This document shows, piece by piece, positions 36,165 through 44,271 of a stretch of 64,000 nucleotides of DNA. The translations under genes were made by a program, and so were the position numbers. Every line of letters starts with the position of its first letter. The stretch's first letter is position 1. The notes below the pieces were generated by a model. It did no database searches and was not told where the DNA came from. It saw nothing but the letters and a program-made list of their open reading frames with translations. Origin of the DNA: Lachnospiraceae bacterium (lineage in GTDB: Bacteria; Bacillota; Clostridia; Lachnospirales; Lachnospiraceae); NCBI GenBank assembly GCA_022483465.1, contig JAKVNF010000001.1:124001-188000 (forward strand). The letters are read 5' to 3'.

Positions 36165-37019
36165 TCAAAACTCCCAGAGATCCCGCATAGAAAGCCACCG
36201 GATCGACTGGGAGATGGACGCTGCGGTCTTGGTCTCCAGGACGCACCGGGCATGGCATTCCCCCGCAAGAAAGAGCCTCTCCCGCAGGTCGAGGCTCCCG
36301 TCGCCGCCTCCCAGGGCCAGGTGGCAGGCAGCGGGATCTTTTCGTGCGTCGTGGATGTGGAAGTGGAGAAGGCGGTCCCGGTGCTTCTGCAGAAAGGTCA
36401 GGTCAGTCTCCCCGTGCACCGCCGACTGGCCGATGTCCCAGGTCAGGGCAAAGGCGGGATAGGTCAGCACCTCCTCCAAAACTTCCTGCTGAAGAGGCGT
36501 GTAGCCGACGGTATTCTCCACCGCAACCCGAAGGTCCGCATCGCCGATCCAACCGGTGACCTTCTCGGCAAATTCCCGCATGATATCCAGGTAGTTGAGC
36601 CGATCTTCCTCCTGCAGGTAGACTCGTTTCTTTGGGAGCGTCACATAAGGCCCCCGCGTAAGGCGCATGTTGATGACAAGGGGCTGGGTGGGATCCCCGA
36701 ACCGGTCCCGAAGGGGCAGAAACGTCTTTGCCACTTCGATGGCGCCCTTCAGGGTCTGCAGATAGGCTTCCCGCACCAGCGGATTGAAGGACGACGCGGT
36801 GAAGTCGTCCGCCAGGTGGATCGTGTAGTAGATCCCCGCATCCTCCGCGAGGGTGATTAGACTGGGGTCTGCAAGAAGCGGCAGCTGGCAGCTGGGAAAG
36901 TTCATGTTGAGCTCGAGAAACTAAAGGCCAAGGTCCCGGCAAAGGGACACATTTCCTGCGATGGTTTTCTTATCCACAAGAATCGGCATGCCGTACTGTA
37001 TCGGTTCGTTTTGTATCAT
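36165..37019 (-). pseudogene. Sugar-phosphate isomerase/epimerase-type TIM-barrel gene with an in-frame amber codon
   Basis: The frame from the ATG at 37019 (GGAG at 6 nt) reads MIQNEPIQYGMPILVDKKTI and AGNVSLCRDLGL, then TAG at 36921-36923, then FLELNMNFPSCQLPLLAD to the end, 284 sense codons in all. AP-endonuclease-family-2 motifs follow: HLADDF, AVENTVGYT, LTWDIGQSAVHGE and LLHFHIHDARKD (metal-binding His/Asp/Glu). A GAG-to-TAG change would explain the stop, since ...LGLEFLELNMN fits the family. A restart at the ATG at 36905 would delete the first beta strand. Either the gene is inactivated, or the codon is read through, or the base call is wrong. Confidence 0.85.
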
Positions 37020-37040
37020 AATTTCTCCGTTTTCATGGCG

Positions 37041-37070
37041 AAAAAACAGGTGCGGCTTCTGCCGCACCTG
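37041..37070 (-). terminator. Terminator of the DUF308 gene
   Basis: CAGGTGCGGC and GCCGCACCTG arms on the minus strand are followed by six T. Confidence 0.9.
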
Positions 37071-37080
37071 TGTGCCTGCG

Positions 37081-37866
37081 TTACTGTTTGGTTGTTTCCT
37101 CGTCTTTTACGTCTTCTGTTTTCTCCGGTTCCGGCTTTGCGGGGTCCGGTTCCGGCTTTGCCTCCGGTGCCGGTGCCTTGTGGCCGACTTCTGTGTAGCC
37201 GCCTGTCACATCGATGGCCTCCGCATCCTGCTTTGCCTTCTTGTACTCGGTCTTGGCCTCCCGGACCATGCCGGAGATGCCGGCGATGATGATCAGGTTC
37301 GAGACCCCGTCGTAGACGAGGGAGATGCCCATCAGCACCAGGATGATATTGTTGAGGATCGAGGGCTTCAGGATGATGAGCACGCCGAGCGCCACCGTGA
37401 TCAGGGAGAGGATCAGCGAGAGCACAAAGCCGTCCCCGTTCTCCTTCTTGATCGTGATGCTCTCGGACAGGTTGATGATGCCGCTGATCACGATCAAGAT
37501 GCCCACCACGGCGGGCACGATGGCCATCAGCACCGCCGGGTTCAGGGCGAGGTACAGGCCCACCACCGCGGCCACCACGCCGATCGCGAGGATCGCCGTG
37601 CTCGCAAAGGAGCGCTCCTTCGTAACAAAGTACATCACGATGCCCACGACGCCGGCGGCGCACAGGAGCGCGCCCAGGATCGTGCAGATCACCGTCAGAG
37701 CCGGATCCCGCCAGATGATCAGCACCAGGCCGATCACGATGAACAGGAGGGAGCTCACCACCTTGGTGAGCTTTCGCTCCAGGAGCTTCTTTCTGAGCTC
37801 CTTTTCCTTAAAAGAGTCGCTGCTCTCCTGCTGTTCTGCCCCTTTGTTTTTCTTGAAGAATGTCAT
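37081..37866 (-). CDS. DUF308/HdeD-like membrane protein
   Basis: The 261 residues contain about six membrane helices in repeated pairs (VVSSLLFIVIGLVLIIW, ICTILGALLCAAGVVGIVMY, AILAIGVVAAVVGLYL and so on), the HdeD/DUF308 pattern, and a Pro/Glu/Lys-rich cytoplasmic tail (about 215-261). The function is unknown; HdeD is linked to acid stress in E. coli. The start ATG lacks a Shine-Dalgarno: the sequence just upstream belongs to a hairpin at the 3' side of the IscB element, so an insertion may have removed it. Confidence 0.82.
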   Translation of the reverse strand: MTFFKKNKGAEQQESSDSFKEKELRKKLLERKLTKVVSSLLFIVIGLVLIIWRDPALTVICTILGALLCAAGVVGIVMYFVTKERSFASTAILAIGVVAAVVGLYLALNPAVLMAIVPAVVGILIVISGIINLSESITIKKENGDGFVLSLILSLITVALGVLIILKPSILNNIILVLMGISLVYDGVSNLIIIAGISGMVREAKTEYKKAKQDAEAIDVTGGYTEVGHKAPAPEAKPEPDPAKPEPEKTEDVKDEETTKQ

Positions 37867-37926
37867 AATGAATACAGGCGCGGAAACCCCGCTGCTTGCA
37901 GCGGGGAGGAGCGCCGTCCCCCTTTC

Positions 37927-39297
37927 TCAAATAAAAGCTCCGGCATGATGCAATATCCGCAACCTACTGACAGATACACTTTTGCCTGAATTCAGTACAA
38001 CCGCTGTGCCGTTGTTGTGTGTTCCAACTGCAACATAGGTATGCCTTTTATACATTACCTGTGTTCCCGGCTGAATCGGATATCGTTGCTTTCGAACGGC
38101 GATACGTCCTTTGCTTACCTTTTTGCCACGAAAGATCCGAAAGTTCTTTTTCCCATTTCGAGGCTCTGAACGGTTTGTTCTGCCACAGGACAGATCTGAT
38201 CCGGACTTTTTGACACCATCCCCGATATCAATATACTTCGCGTCATAAAACTTCGATAAAACGCGATTATTGCGGCGTCTCTTTTTAAGAAGCTGTTCTG
38301 CCGCTCTGTGCCCCGGCTGAAACGCTCCCATACAATAGGCATCATTTGCATGCGTCTTGGCAATGGAGTGATCCCGACGTGACAGCTTTGTATATGCTCC
38401 ATACGTGGTATGCACAGTCAACCCAGAATCCAAGTCTTTGACAGCCTGCACAATTTTCCACCGCACGGTGTTCATAAACGCTGCGCCAGTCAGAGGTTTC
38501 ATCTTCGGCTTCCAGCCATATAATTTTCCCTTTTTTTGGTGATTCGCTGCCGTATGGCATTTTGTGCAGACCGTAATCAGGTTGCTCATCCGGTCTGTAT
38601 GATCGGAGGGTGTTTTCCAGTAACCTATATGGTGCACACGCAGAATCCGTCCATCTTCGATCCCCTTACCGCAGCATTGGCATTTGTAGCCGTCACGATA
38701 AAATACCGCTTCACGAAGCGTTGAAATGCCATAGCGAGCCCCATGCTGATAGTCTGATCCTTCTGGAATTGGCAGGCCCTTTTCCTTTGCCTCGAGGACC
38801 TGTGTATCAAAGGTTCCTACTTCAAGGTATACGTCAGAAAACGGCAGCACCTTCCGGAAGGTCGATATCAGACGCACATGAATGTCCGCTTTATGCTGAA
38901 GTGACGGCGCAAGCCATCCGGTTTTCTTGGAATGCGTACGATTGTCGAACCTCGCTTCACGATACCGAAGACGGCCACGTCTGCTCTTGCGGTACCGTCT
39001 CTGTGCATCGTGATGCTGCTTCTCATCTGCAAGTGTATCGACCTGCAGATGGACAAACTCATGCTTTGCGCTCTTTACGGAGACCCCGATATGCTGATAG
39101 CCGGTATCCTCGCAGAGTTCGACCTTCTGCGTATGCGGCGTTTTCTGATCCGGCAGAGCGTAGGTCAGCCGGATTGTAAATCCCGGCTCGTGGCCTGCAA
39201 TGACTGCTCTGCCGCCTTTGAGCATCTGTCTCACCTTTTTGATGTTGTAGGTCGGCATCAGCGGTGAGCCGTCTGCAGCCAGTACATAGGTCAGCAT
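37927..39297 (-). CDS. iscB: IscB-family RNA-guided nuclease with altered RuvC-I
   Basis: The 456-residue protein begins with the PLMP domain (SPLMPTYNIKKVRQMLKGG, motif at 12-15), has an Arg-rich bridge helix (RRYRKSRRGRLRYREARFDN, 100-119), RuvC-II (VYLEVGTFD, E159), an HNH domain (about 198-255: C206, C209, VHHIGYW with H222/H223, N239, C244, C247, H248) and RuvC-III (AKTHANDAYCM, H316, D319). The RuvC-I position reads HIGVSVKSAKHE; Ser73 sits where the family has Asp (GIDxG). IscB is the ancestor family of Cas9 and uses an omega RNA encoded upstream. GGAGG lies 8 nt before the ATG. Loss of the first Asp predicts HNH-only cutting; this is inferred from by-eye alignment. Confidence 0.88.
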   Translation of the reverse strand: MLTYVLAADGSPLMPTYNIKKVRQMLKGGRAVIAGHEPGFTIRLTYALPDQKTPHTQKVELCEDTGYQHIGVSVKSAKHEFVHLQVDTLADEKQHHDAQRRYRKSRRGRLRYREARFDNRTHSKKTGWLAPSLQHKADIHVRLISTFRKVLPFSDVYLEVGTFDTQVLEAKEKGLPIPEGSDYQHGARYGISTLREAVFYRDGYKCQCCGKGIEDGRILRVHHIGYWKTPSDHTDRMSNLITVCTKCHTAANHQKKGKLYGWKPKMKPLTGAAFMNTVRWKIVQAVKDLDSGLTVHTTYGAYTKLSRRDHSIAKTHANDAYCMGAFQPGHRAAEQLLKKRRRNNRVLSKFYDAKYIDIGDGVKKSGSDLSCGRTNRSEPRNGKKNFRIFRGKKVSKGRIAVRKQRYPIQPGTQVMYKRHTYVAVGTHNNGTAVVLNSGKSVSVSRLRILHHAGAFI

Positions 39298-39309
39298 AAC
39301 TGATGCCTC

Positions 39310-39740
39310 CTTTCTGAAAATCATACAATCGTTACGGTGCCTTACGGCTTCCCGTGCTGTGTCTCCTCAGGGAAGGCATACACGGGGTTCTGCCTACAGG
39401 AGGCTCCTTCCCGGAGGAAGAAGCCCCGTTCGGCGGGTCCACATCGCCAATGTTGTCAGCAGTTTGTTGTGTATCACACTCCTCCTACCCTCAGAAATGT
39501 TTAGTGACACACCGCAGAGCAGTGGACTTGTGAGAGCATCCACTGGTGCCTGTGTTCACGAGCAGACAAGCCGGAACTGGTCTGCCGAATTTGCTGATAA
39601 CGTAGCCGTCCGCAACCCGAAGGTTTTTGGACAGGCTCTGGCTACTCACTCAGGGCTGCGATGGTGCTGCAGTCCTCACGTTAGGCCGATGGGGCTGTGT
39701 TGCCACACAACCCCCACGGCTTGCCGTGGGGTTAGTGAGA
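39310..39740 (-). ncRNA. HEARO/omega-RNA-like region upstream of iscB
   Basis: The 500-bp gap between iscB and engB has no coding frame but strong structure: a CCCCACGGC/GCCGTGGGG hairpin at 39711-39732, GCTTCTTCCTCCGGGAAGGAG, GCCTTCC/GGAAGGC and GGAAGCC-type pairings near the iscB start. HEARO RNAs are known to lie directly upstream of iscB genes in the same direction. The guide segment would be at the 5' end (high coordinates). Boundaries are approximate. Confidence 0.6.
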
Positions 39741-39800
39741 GGTACCTCCCCCTTCCCTTTCTGCGGCGGTGTGCTTCCTATGGCTATCATAGCACGAGAT

Positions 39801-40412
39801 TCAGAGAAAAGAAGCGATGACTTCCTCGATTTCATCACGCCCTGCCTTCGTCTGGCTGGAGGTGGGGATGATCGTCAGGGAGACGTCCTTTCCCAGCTGG
39901 CTCTTCTCATGGAGGACGTCCCGGATGTTTTTGACCGCCCCCGCCACCTGGCTGCGCTTCAACTTGTCCACCTTGGTGGCGACAATGATCGGCACAAAGC
40001 CGTTGTGCAGGATCCAGTCAAACATCAGCACGTCGTTGTCCGAGGGGTCGTGGCGGATGTCGACGAGCAGAAACACCGCCTTGAGGGTGGGGCTCGTGTG
40101 GAGGTAGCGCTCGATCATATCCCCCCACTGGTCCTTGATGTCCCGGCGCGTCGCCGAGGCGTAGCCGTAGCCCGGCAGGTCCACCAGGTAGAACGCGTCG
40201 TTGATGTTGTAGTAGTTGATCGTCGCGGTCTTGCCGGGCTTTTCCGAGACCCGGGCATAGGACTTTCGCTGCATGATCAGGTTGATCAGGGTGGACTTGC
40301 CCACGTTCGACTTGCCGGCAAAGGCAAATTCCGGGAGGGTGTGCCGGGGCAGCTCCTTTGTGGTCACCCCCACCACCGTCTCCAGGTTGACACTCCGGAT
40401 GATCATCGCCAT
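39801..40412 (-). CDS. engB: Ribosome-biogenesis GTPase EngB/YsxC
   Basis: The 203-residue GTPase has G1 GKSNVGKST, G2 around GKTATINYY, G3 DLPGYGYA, G4 TKVDKL and G5 SSQTKAG. EngB is needed for 50S assembly. The start at 40412 (ATGGCGATG, GGAG at 6 nt) is chosen over a longer open frame that reads through the clpX terminator. It follows clpX, as in many Clostridia, but without lon between them. Confidence 0.96.
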   Translation of the reverse strand: MAMIIRSVNLETVVGVTTKELPRHTLPEFAFAGKSNVGKSTLINLIMQRKSYARVSEKPGKTATINYYNINDAFYLVDLPGYGYASATRRDIKDQWGDMIERYLHTSPTLKAVFLLVDIRHDPSDNDVLMFDWILHNGFVPIIVATKVDKLKRSQVAGAVKNIRDVLHEKSQLGKDVSLTIIPTSSQTKAGRDEIEEVIASFL

Positions 40413-40456
40413 GGTTGGCTCCTTTCTCGCCCGGGCAAAGATCTCGCCCCGGGAAC

Positions 40457-40494
40457 AAAAAACGGCCATGCACACCTTTCGATGCGCATGGCCT
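40457..40494 (-). terminator. Terminator between clpX and engB
   Basis: GGCCATGCGCATC and its partner GTGCATGGCC pair on the minus strand and are followed by six T. Confidence 0.75.
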
Positions 40495-40506
40495 GATGTT
40501 TTACAT

Positions 40507-41838
40507 TCAGCCTGCGGGCTTCTGCTCGAGCAGACTCTCCTCGCCGGGCAGGACCTCGGTGCGGGATCCGTCGTCGTGGACAAGGAGCGGTGCACCGGTC
40601 CCATCCACGGCCGCCTTGGTCACGATGCACTCCCGGATCGTGGGATCCGAGGGGATCGCAAACATGACGTCCATCATGGCACTCTCCATGATGGAGCGCA
40701 GACCTCTGGCGCCGGTGTTGCGCTGCACGGCCAGCTCCGCCACCTCCTCGAGGGCATCGTCCTCGAAGGAGAGCTTGACGTGGTCGTAGTCAAACAGCTT
40801 TCCGTACTGCTTGACCAGGGCGTTCTTCGGCTCCTTGAGGATGCGCACCAGCGCATTCTTGTCGAGGCCGTCCAGGGAGACCACCACCGGCACACGGCCG
40901 ATGAACTCCGGAATCATGCCGAAGCGGACGAGGTCCTGGGGCAGGACCTGCTTTAAGGTGTCGGAGATGTTCTTGTCTTCCTTCTCCGCCACAGAGGCGT
41001 TGAAGCCCATGGAGCGGTAGTCGGTCCGCTCGTGGATGATCTTCTCGAGGCCGTCGAAGGCACCGCCGCAGATGAACAGGATGTTGGTCGTGTCGATCTG
41101 GATCAGCTCCTGCTGGGGATGCTTGCGTCCGCCCTGCGGCGGCACCGAGGCAATGGTGCCCTCGATGATCTTCAGCAGAGCCTGCTGCACGCCCTCGCCC
41201 GAGACATCACGGGTGATGGAGACGTTCTCGCCCTTCTTGGCGATCTTGTCGATCTCATCGATGTAGATGATGCCGATCTGGGCCCGCTCGATGTTGTAGT
41301 CGGCGGCCTGGATCAGCTTGAGCAGGATGTTTTCCACATCCTCGCCAACGTACCCGGCCTCGGTCAGCGTGGTCGCATCCGCGATGGCAAAGGGCACGTT
41401 CAACAGCTTCGCAAGGGTCTGGGCAAGATAGGTCTTGCCGGAACCGGTGGGGCCCAGAAGGAGAATGTTGGACTTCTGCAGCTCCACGTCGTCATCCCGC
41501 TTGCCGCTATGGGAGGCCGGATTCATGATCCTCTTGTAGTGGTTGTACACCGAGACCGAGAGGACCTTCTTGGCCTCATCCTGCCCGATGACGTACTCGT
41601 CGAGAAACTTCTTGATCTCTGCGGGCTTTAAGAGGTTGACGTCCTGCGTGGTCTTCTTGCGGCTTTTGGCAGCCGAACCGCCCTCGGAATCGGTATCATT
41701 GATGATGTCCCCGCAGATAGCGACACACTCATCGCAGATGTAAACGCCGTTGGGTCCGGCGATGAGCTTGCGGACCTGATTTTCCGATCTGCCGCAGAAG
41801 GAGCAGCGGCGCGGCGGTGTCATTTTTCCATTTGCCAT
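40507..41838 (-). CDS. clpX: ATP-dependent Clp protease unfoldase ClpX
   Basis: The 443-residue AAA+ unfoldase has the N-terminal zinc-binding domain ([11 protein letters not shown] … [12 protein letters not shown]), Walker A GPTGSGKT near 120, Walker [14 protein letters not shown], the pore motif GYVGED and an RKH-type loop region (GGRKHPQQE). The IGF-like ClpP docking region is FIGRVP…-adjacent and normal. Start 41838 has AAGGA upstream. It follows clpP and feeds it substrates. Confidence 0.97.
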   Translation of the reverse strand: MANGKMTPPRRCSFCGRSENQVRKLIAGPNGVYICDECVAICGDIINDTDSEGGSAAKSRKKTTQDVNLLKPAEIKKFLDEYVIGQDEAKKVLSVSVYNHYKRIMNPASHSGKRDDDVELQKSNILLLGPTGSGKTYLAQTLAKLLNVPFAIADATTLTEAGYVGEDVENILLKLIQAADYNIERAQIGIIYIDEIDKIAKKGENVSITRDVSGEGVQQALLKIIEGTIASVPPQGGRKHPQQELIQIDTTNILFICGGAFDGLEKIIHERTDYRSMGFNASVAEKEDKNISDTLKQVLPQDLVRFGMIPEFIGRVPVVVSLDGLDKNALVRILKEPKNALVKQYGKLFDYDHVKLSFEDDALEEVAELAVQRNTGARGLRSIMESAMMDVMFAIPSDPTIRECIVTKAAVDGTGAPLLVHDDGSRTEVLPGEESLLEQKPAG

Positions 41839-41857
41839 TCTTTTTTCCTTACCGGGC

Positions 41858-41892
41858 GAAAAGCGCCGCACGGCATTTCTGCTGTACGGCGC
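41858..41892 (-). terminator. Terminator between clpP and clpX
   Basis: GCGCCGTAC and GTGCGGCGC arms on the minus strand are followed by TTTT. It would give partial read-through into clpX. Confidence 0.65.
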
Positions 41893-41901
41893 CGCGCTCT
41901 A

Positions 41902-42522
41902 TTATGCCTGTTTATTCTTCAGATCCTCTTCGATCTCTTTCCGCGTGGTGTAGATGTGGTCGATGAGGCCGTAATCCAGGGCCTCCTTCGCCGTCATCCA
42001 GTTGTCGCGGTCGGTGTCCCGGCACAGGTCCTCATAGGACTTGCCGGTGTTCTCCGCGAGGATGTGGTTCATCTTCTCGCGGGTTGCCTTGATGTGCTCA
42101 GCGGCGATGATCATGTCGGAAGCCTGTCCCTCGGTCCCACCGGAGGGCTGGTGGATCAGGATCTCCGAGTTCGGCAGCGCGTAGCGCTTGCCCTTGGTGC
42201 CGCCGGCGAGCAGGAACGAACCCATGCTGGCTGCCATGCCCACGCAGATCGTGGAGACATCGCACTTGATGAATTTCATCGTGTCGTAGATGGCAAGGCC
42301 TGCGGTGACGGAGCCGCCGGGGCTGTTGATGTAGAACTGGATATCCTTCTCCGGATCCTCACCTTCGAGAAAGAGGAGCTGGGCGACAATGAGTTCTGCG
42401 GACTGGTCCGTGACCTCGCTCCCGAGCATGATAATCCGCTCCTTCAGGAGACGGGAAAAGATGTCGTAGGAGCGCTCGCCGGTACCGGTCTGCTCAATAA
42501 CATAGGGGATGTAGTTGGCCAT
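41902..42522 (-). CDS. clpP: Clp protease proteolytic subunit ClpP
   Basis: The 206-residue serine protease has the catalytic Ser in [14 protein letters not shown], His in [10 protein letters not shown] and Asp in [10 protein letters not shown]. The propeptide region starts [20 protein letters not shown]. ClpP forms a 14-mer barrel. Start 42522 has GGAAG at 10 nt; the longer open frame is not needed. It lies between tig and clpX in the normal order. Confidence 0.98.
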   Translation of the reverse strand: MANYIPYVIEQTGTGERSYDIFSRLLKERIIMLGSEVTDQSAELIVAQLLFLEGEDPEKDIQFYINSPGGSVTAGLAIYDTMKFIKCDVSTICVGMAASMGSFLLAGGTKGKRYALPNSEILIHQPSGGTEGQASDMIIAAEHIKATREKMNHILAENTGKSYEDLCRDTDRDNWMTAKEALDYGLIDHIYTTRKEIEEDLKNKQA

Positions 42523-42679
42523 ATCTGAATGCTTCCTTTCTAAAGCTGACCGCGGCGTTGAACCGCGAGTCATTCTTAGAAATCTTAGCCGCAAAGGTCT
42601 GCACCTTCAAGGCTTTTTGGCGTTCTTTTATCATAATTCACGGAAATTTCATTCCTGCGGGAACACAGTTTCCGGGAAA

Positions 42680-44032
42680 TTATGCCTCGGTCTTGGGAGC
42701 CTCGGCCTCAGCCTCGTCCTTCTTCTCCTCTTCCTTCTTCTCCACCTCAACGGCGTTCTCGGCAAGGAGCGTGACGGCCTTCTGCACGGCGATGTCAGCC
42801 TTCAGATCGTTCTTGGCCTCGTCAGAGGAGAAGTAGTTCTTGATGTTCTCCACCGGGGTCTTGTACTGATCTGCCATCTTCTTGATCTCGTCATCGAACT
42901 CCTCGTCGGAGACCTCGATGTTCTCGGCCTTGGCAACGGCCTCGAGGGTCAGTCTGGTGCGGATGCGTCTCTCAGCCTGGGGCTTCATGGACTCCAGGAA
43001 CTGGTCTCTGGTCATGCCGGTGTACTTGAGATAGTCCTCCAGGTTCATGCCCTGATACCGAAGGTTCTGTGCCATCTCCTCGGCCAGGTTCTCCTCCTGG
43101 GTGGTCAGCATGGGAGCAGGGATCTCGATGGTTGCGTTCTTGATAGCGGCGTCGACGGCCTCGTTCTCACGGGTGGTCTTCGCATCCTCCTCGCGCTTCA
43201 CCTCGAGGTTCTTCTTGATGTCGGCCTTGTACTCGTCGAGGGTGTCGAACTCGGAGACCTCATCGGCGAACTCGTCGTTGAGCTCAGGGAGCTGTCTGGT
43301 GCGGATGCTGTTCACCTTGCAGTGGAACACAGCCTCCTTGCCGGCGAGCTCTTTTGCATTGTAGTCCTCGGGGAAGGTCACCTTGACATCCTTCTCCTCG
43401 CCGGCGTTCATGCCGACCAGCTGATCCTCGAAGCCGGGGATGAAGCTGCCGGAGCCGACAGTCAGATCGTAGTTCTCGGCCTTGCCGCCCTCGAAGGGGA
43501 CGCCGTCGATGGAGCCGTCGAAGTCGAGCTTGATCATGTCGCCGTTTGCCACAGGGCGGTCTGTCACATCGATGATCTTGGCATTGGCATCCTGCTGTCT
43601 CTTCAGCTCCTTGTCAATGTCCTCCTCGGTGACTTCCTTCACATCGACCTTGGCGATCTCGACGCCCTTGTACTGGCCCAGCTCAACCGGGGGCTCCAGT
43701 GCCACCTCAGCGGTGTAGATGAAGTCCTTGCCCTCCTCGATCTGGGTGATGTCGATGGTCGGGTTGGAGACGATCTTCTCTCCGCTTTCCTTTGCCGCTG
43801 CGGCATAGGACTCGTTGATGGCCTCATTGGCCGCATCTTCGAAGAAGACGCCTGCGCCGTACATCCTCTGGATGATCTGACGGGTGGCATGTCCCTTGCG
43901 GAAGCCGGGAACCGAGATCCGGTTCTTCTGCTTTGCATATGCCTTGTCCAGGGCCTTGATGAAATCCTCTGCACTCACGGTGATGGTGAGTTTTGCCATG
44001 CTCTTCTCGAGCTTCTCTACGCTAACGCTCAT
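42680..44032 (-). CDS. tig: Trigger factor
   Basis: The 450-residue ribosome-bound chaperone and peptidyl-prolyl isomerase has the ribosome-binding motif GFRKGHATRQI near residue 44, the FKBP domain (about 160-250, GDMIKLDFDGSIDGVPFEGG) and the C-terminal chaperone arms. The tail is Glu/Lys/Ala-rich (EVEKKEEEKKDEAEAEAPK). GAGG precedes the ATG. An extended -10 promoter (TGTTATACT) lies at 44174-44182 on the minus strand. Confidence 0.97.
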   Translation of the reverse strand: MSVSVEKLEKSMAKLTITVSAEDFIKALDKAYAKQKNRISVPGFRKGHATRQIIQRMYGAGVFFEDAANEAINESYAAAAKESGEKIVSNPTIDITQIEEGKDFIYTAEVALEPPVELGQYKGVEIAKVDVKEVTEEDIDKELKRQQDANAKIIDVTDRPVANGDMIKLDFDGSIDGVPFEGGKAENYDLTVGSGSFIPGFEDQLVGMNAGEEKDVKVTFPEDYNAKELAGKEAVFHCKVNSIRTRQLPELNDEFADEVSEFDTLDEYKADIKKNLEVKREEDAKTTRENEAVDAAIKNATIEIPAPMLTTQEENLAEEMAQNLRYQGMNLEDYLKYTGMTRDQFLESMKPQAERRIRTRLTLEAVAKAENIEVSDEEFDDEIKKMADQYKTPVENIKNYFSSDEAKNDLKADIAVQKAVTLLAENAVEVEKKEEEKKDEAEAEAPKTEA

Positions 44033-44173
44033 GGTTTCCTCCTGCGCATTTCGAATTTTCCTTTGTGCTGCCCGTCCGGATCTCCTTCGGCATCGTCCGA
44101 AGTGTGCCTGCGGCAGATCCCGAAGAACATTCAGCCACCGGGTGTTCCGGACCGGAACAAATCACAGCATGTT

Positions 44174-44216
44174 AGTATAACATACCCCTCTGCAGAAATC
44201 CACATCCGCAGAGGGG
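44174..44216 (-). promoter_or_regulatory. Hairpin plus extended -10 promoter upstream of tig
   Basis: A 10-bp stem (CCCCTCTGCG with TGCAGAGGGG, 44185-44216) can end the hydrogenase transcript. TGTTATACT follows directly and matches an extended -10 element. Confidence 0.55.
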
Positions 44217-44271
44217 CAAATTTTACGAAACTGATTAACTTTTTCGAACCTTTTGACGAATCTCGGCCAGG

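Noticed and set aside
37927-39297. Calling the HNH/RuvC protein a Cas9
   Set aside because: It is too short, has the PLMP domain and no REC lobe, cas1/cas2 or CRISPR array; it fits IscB.
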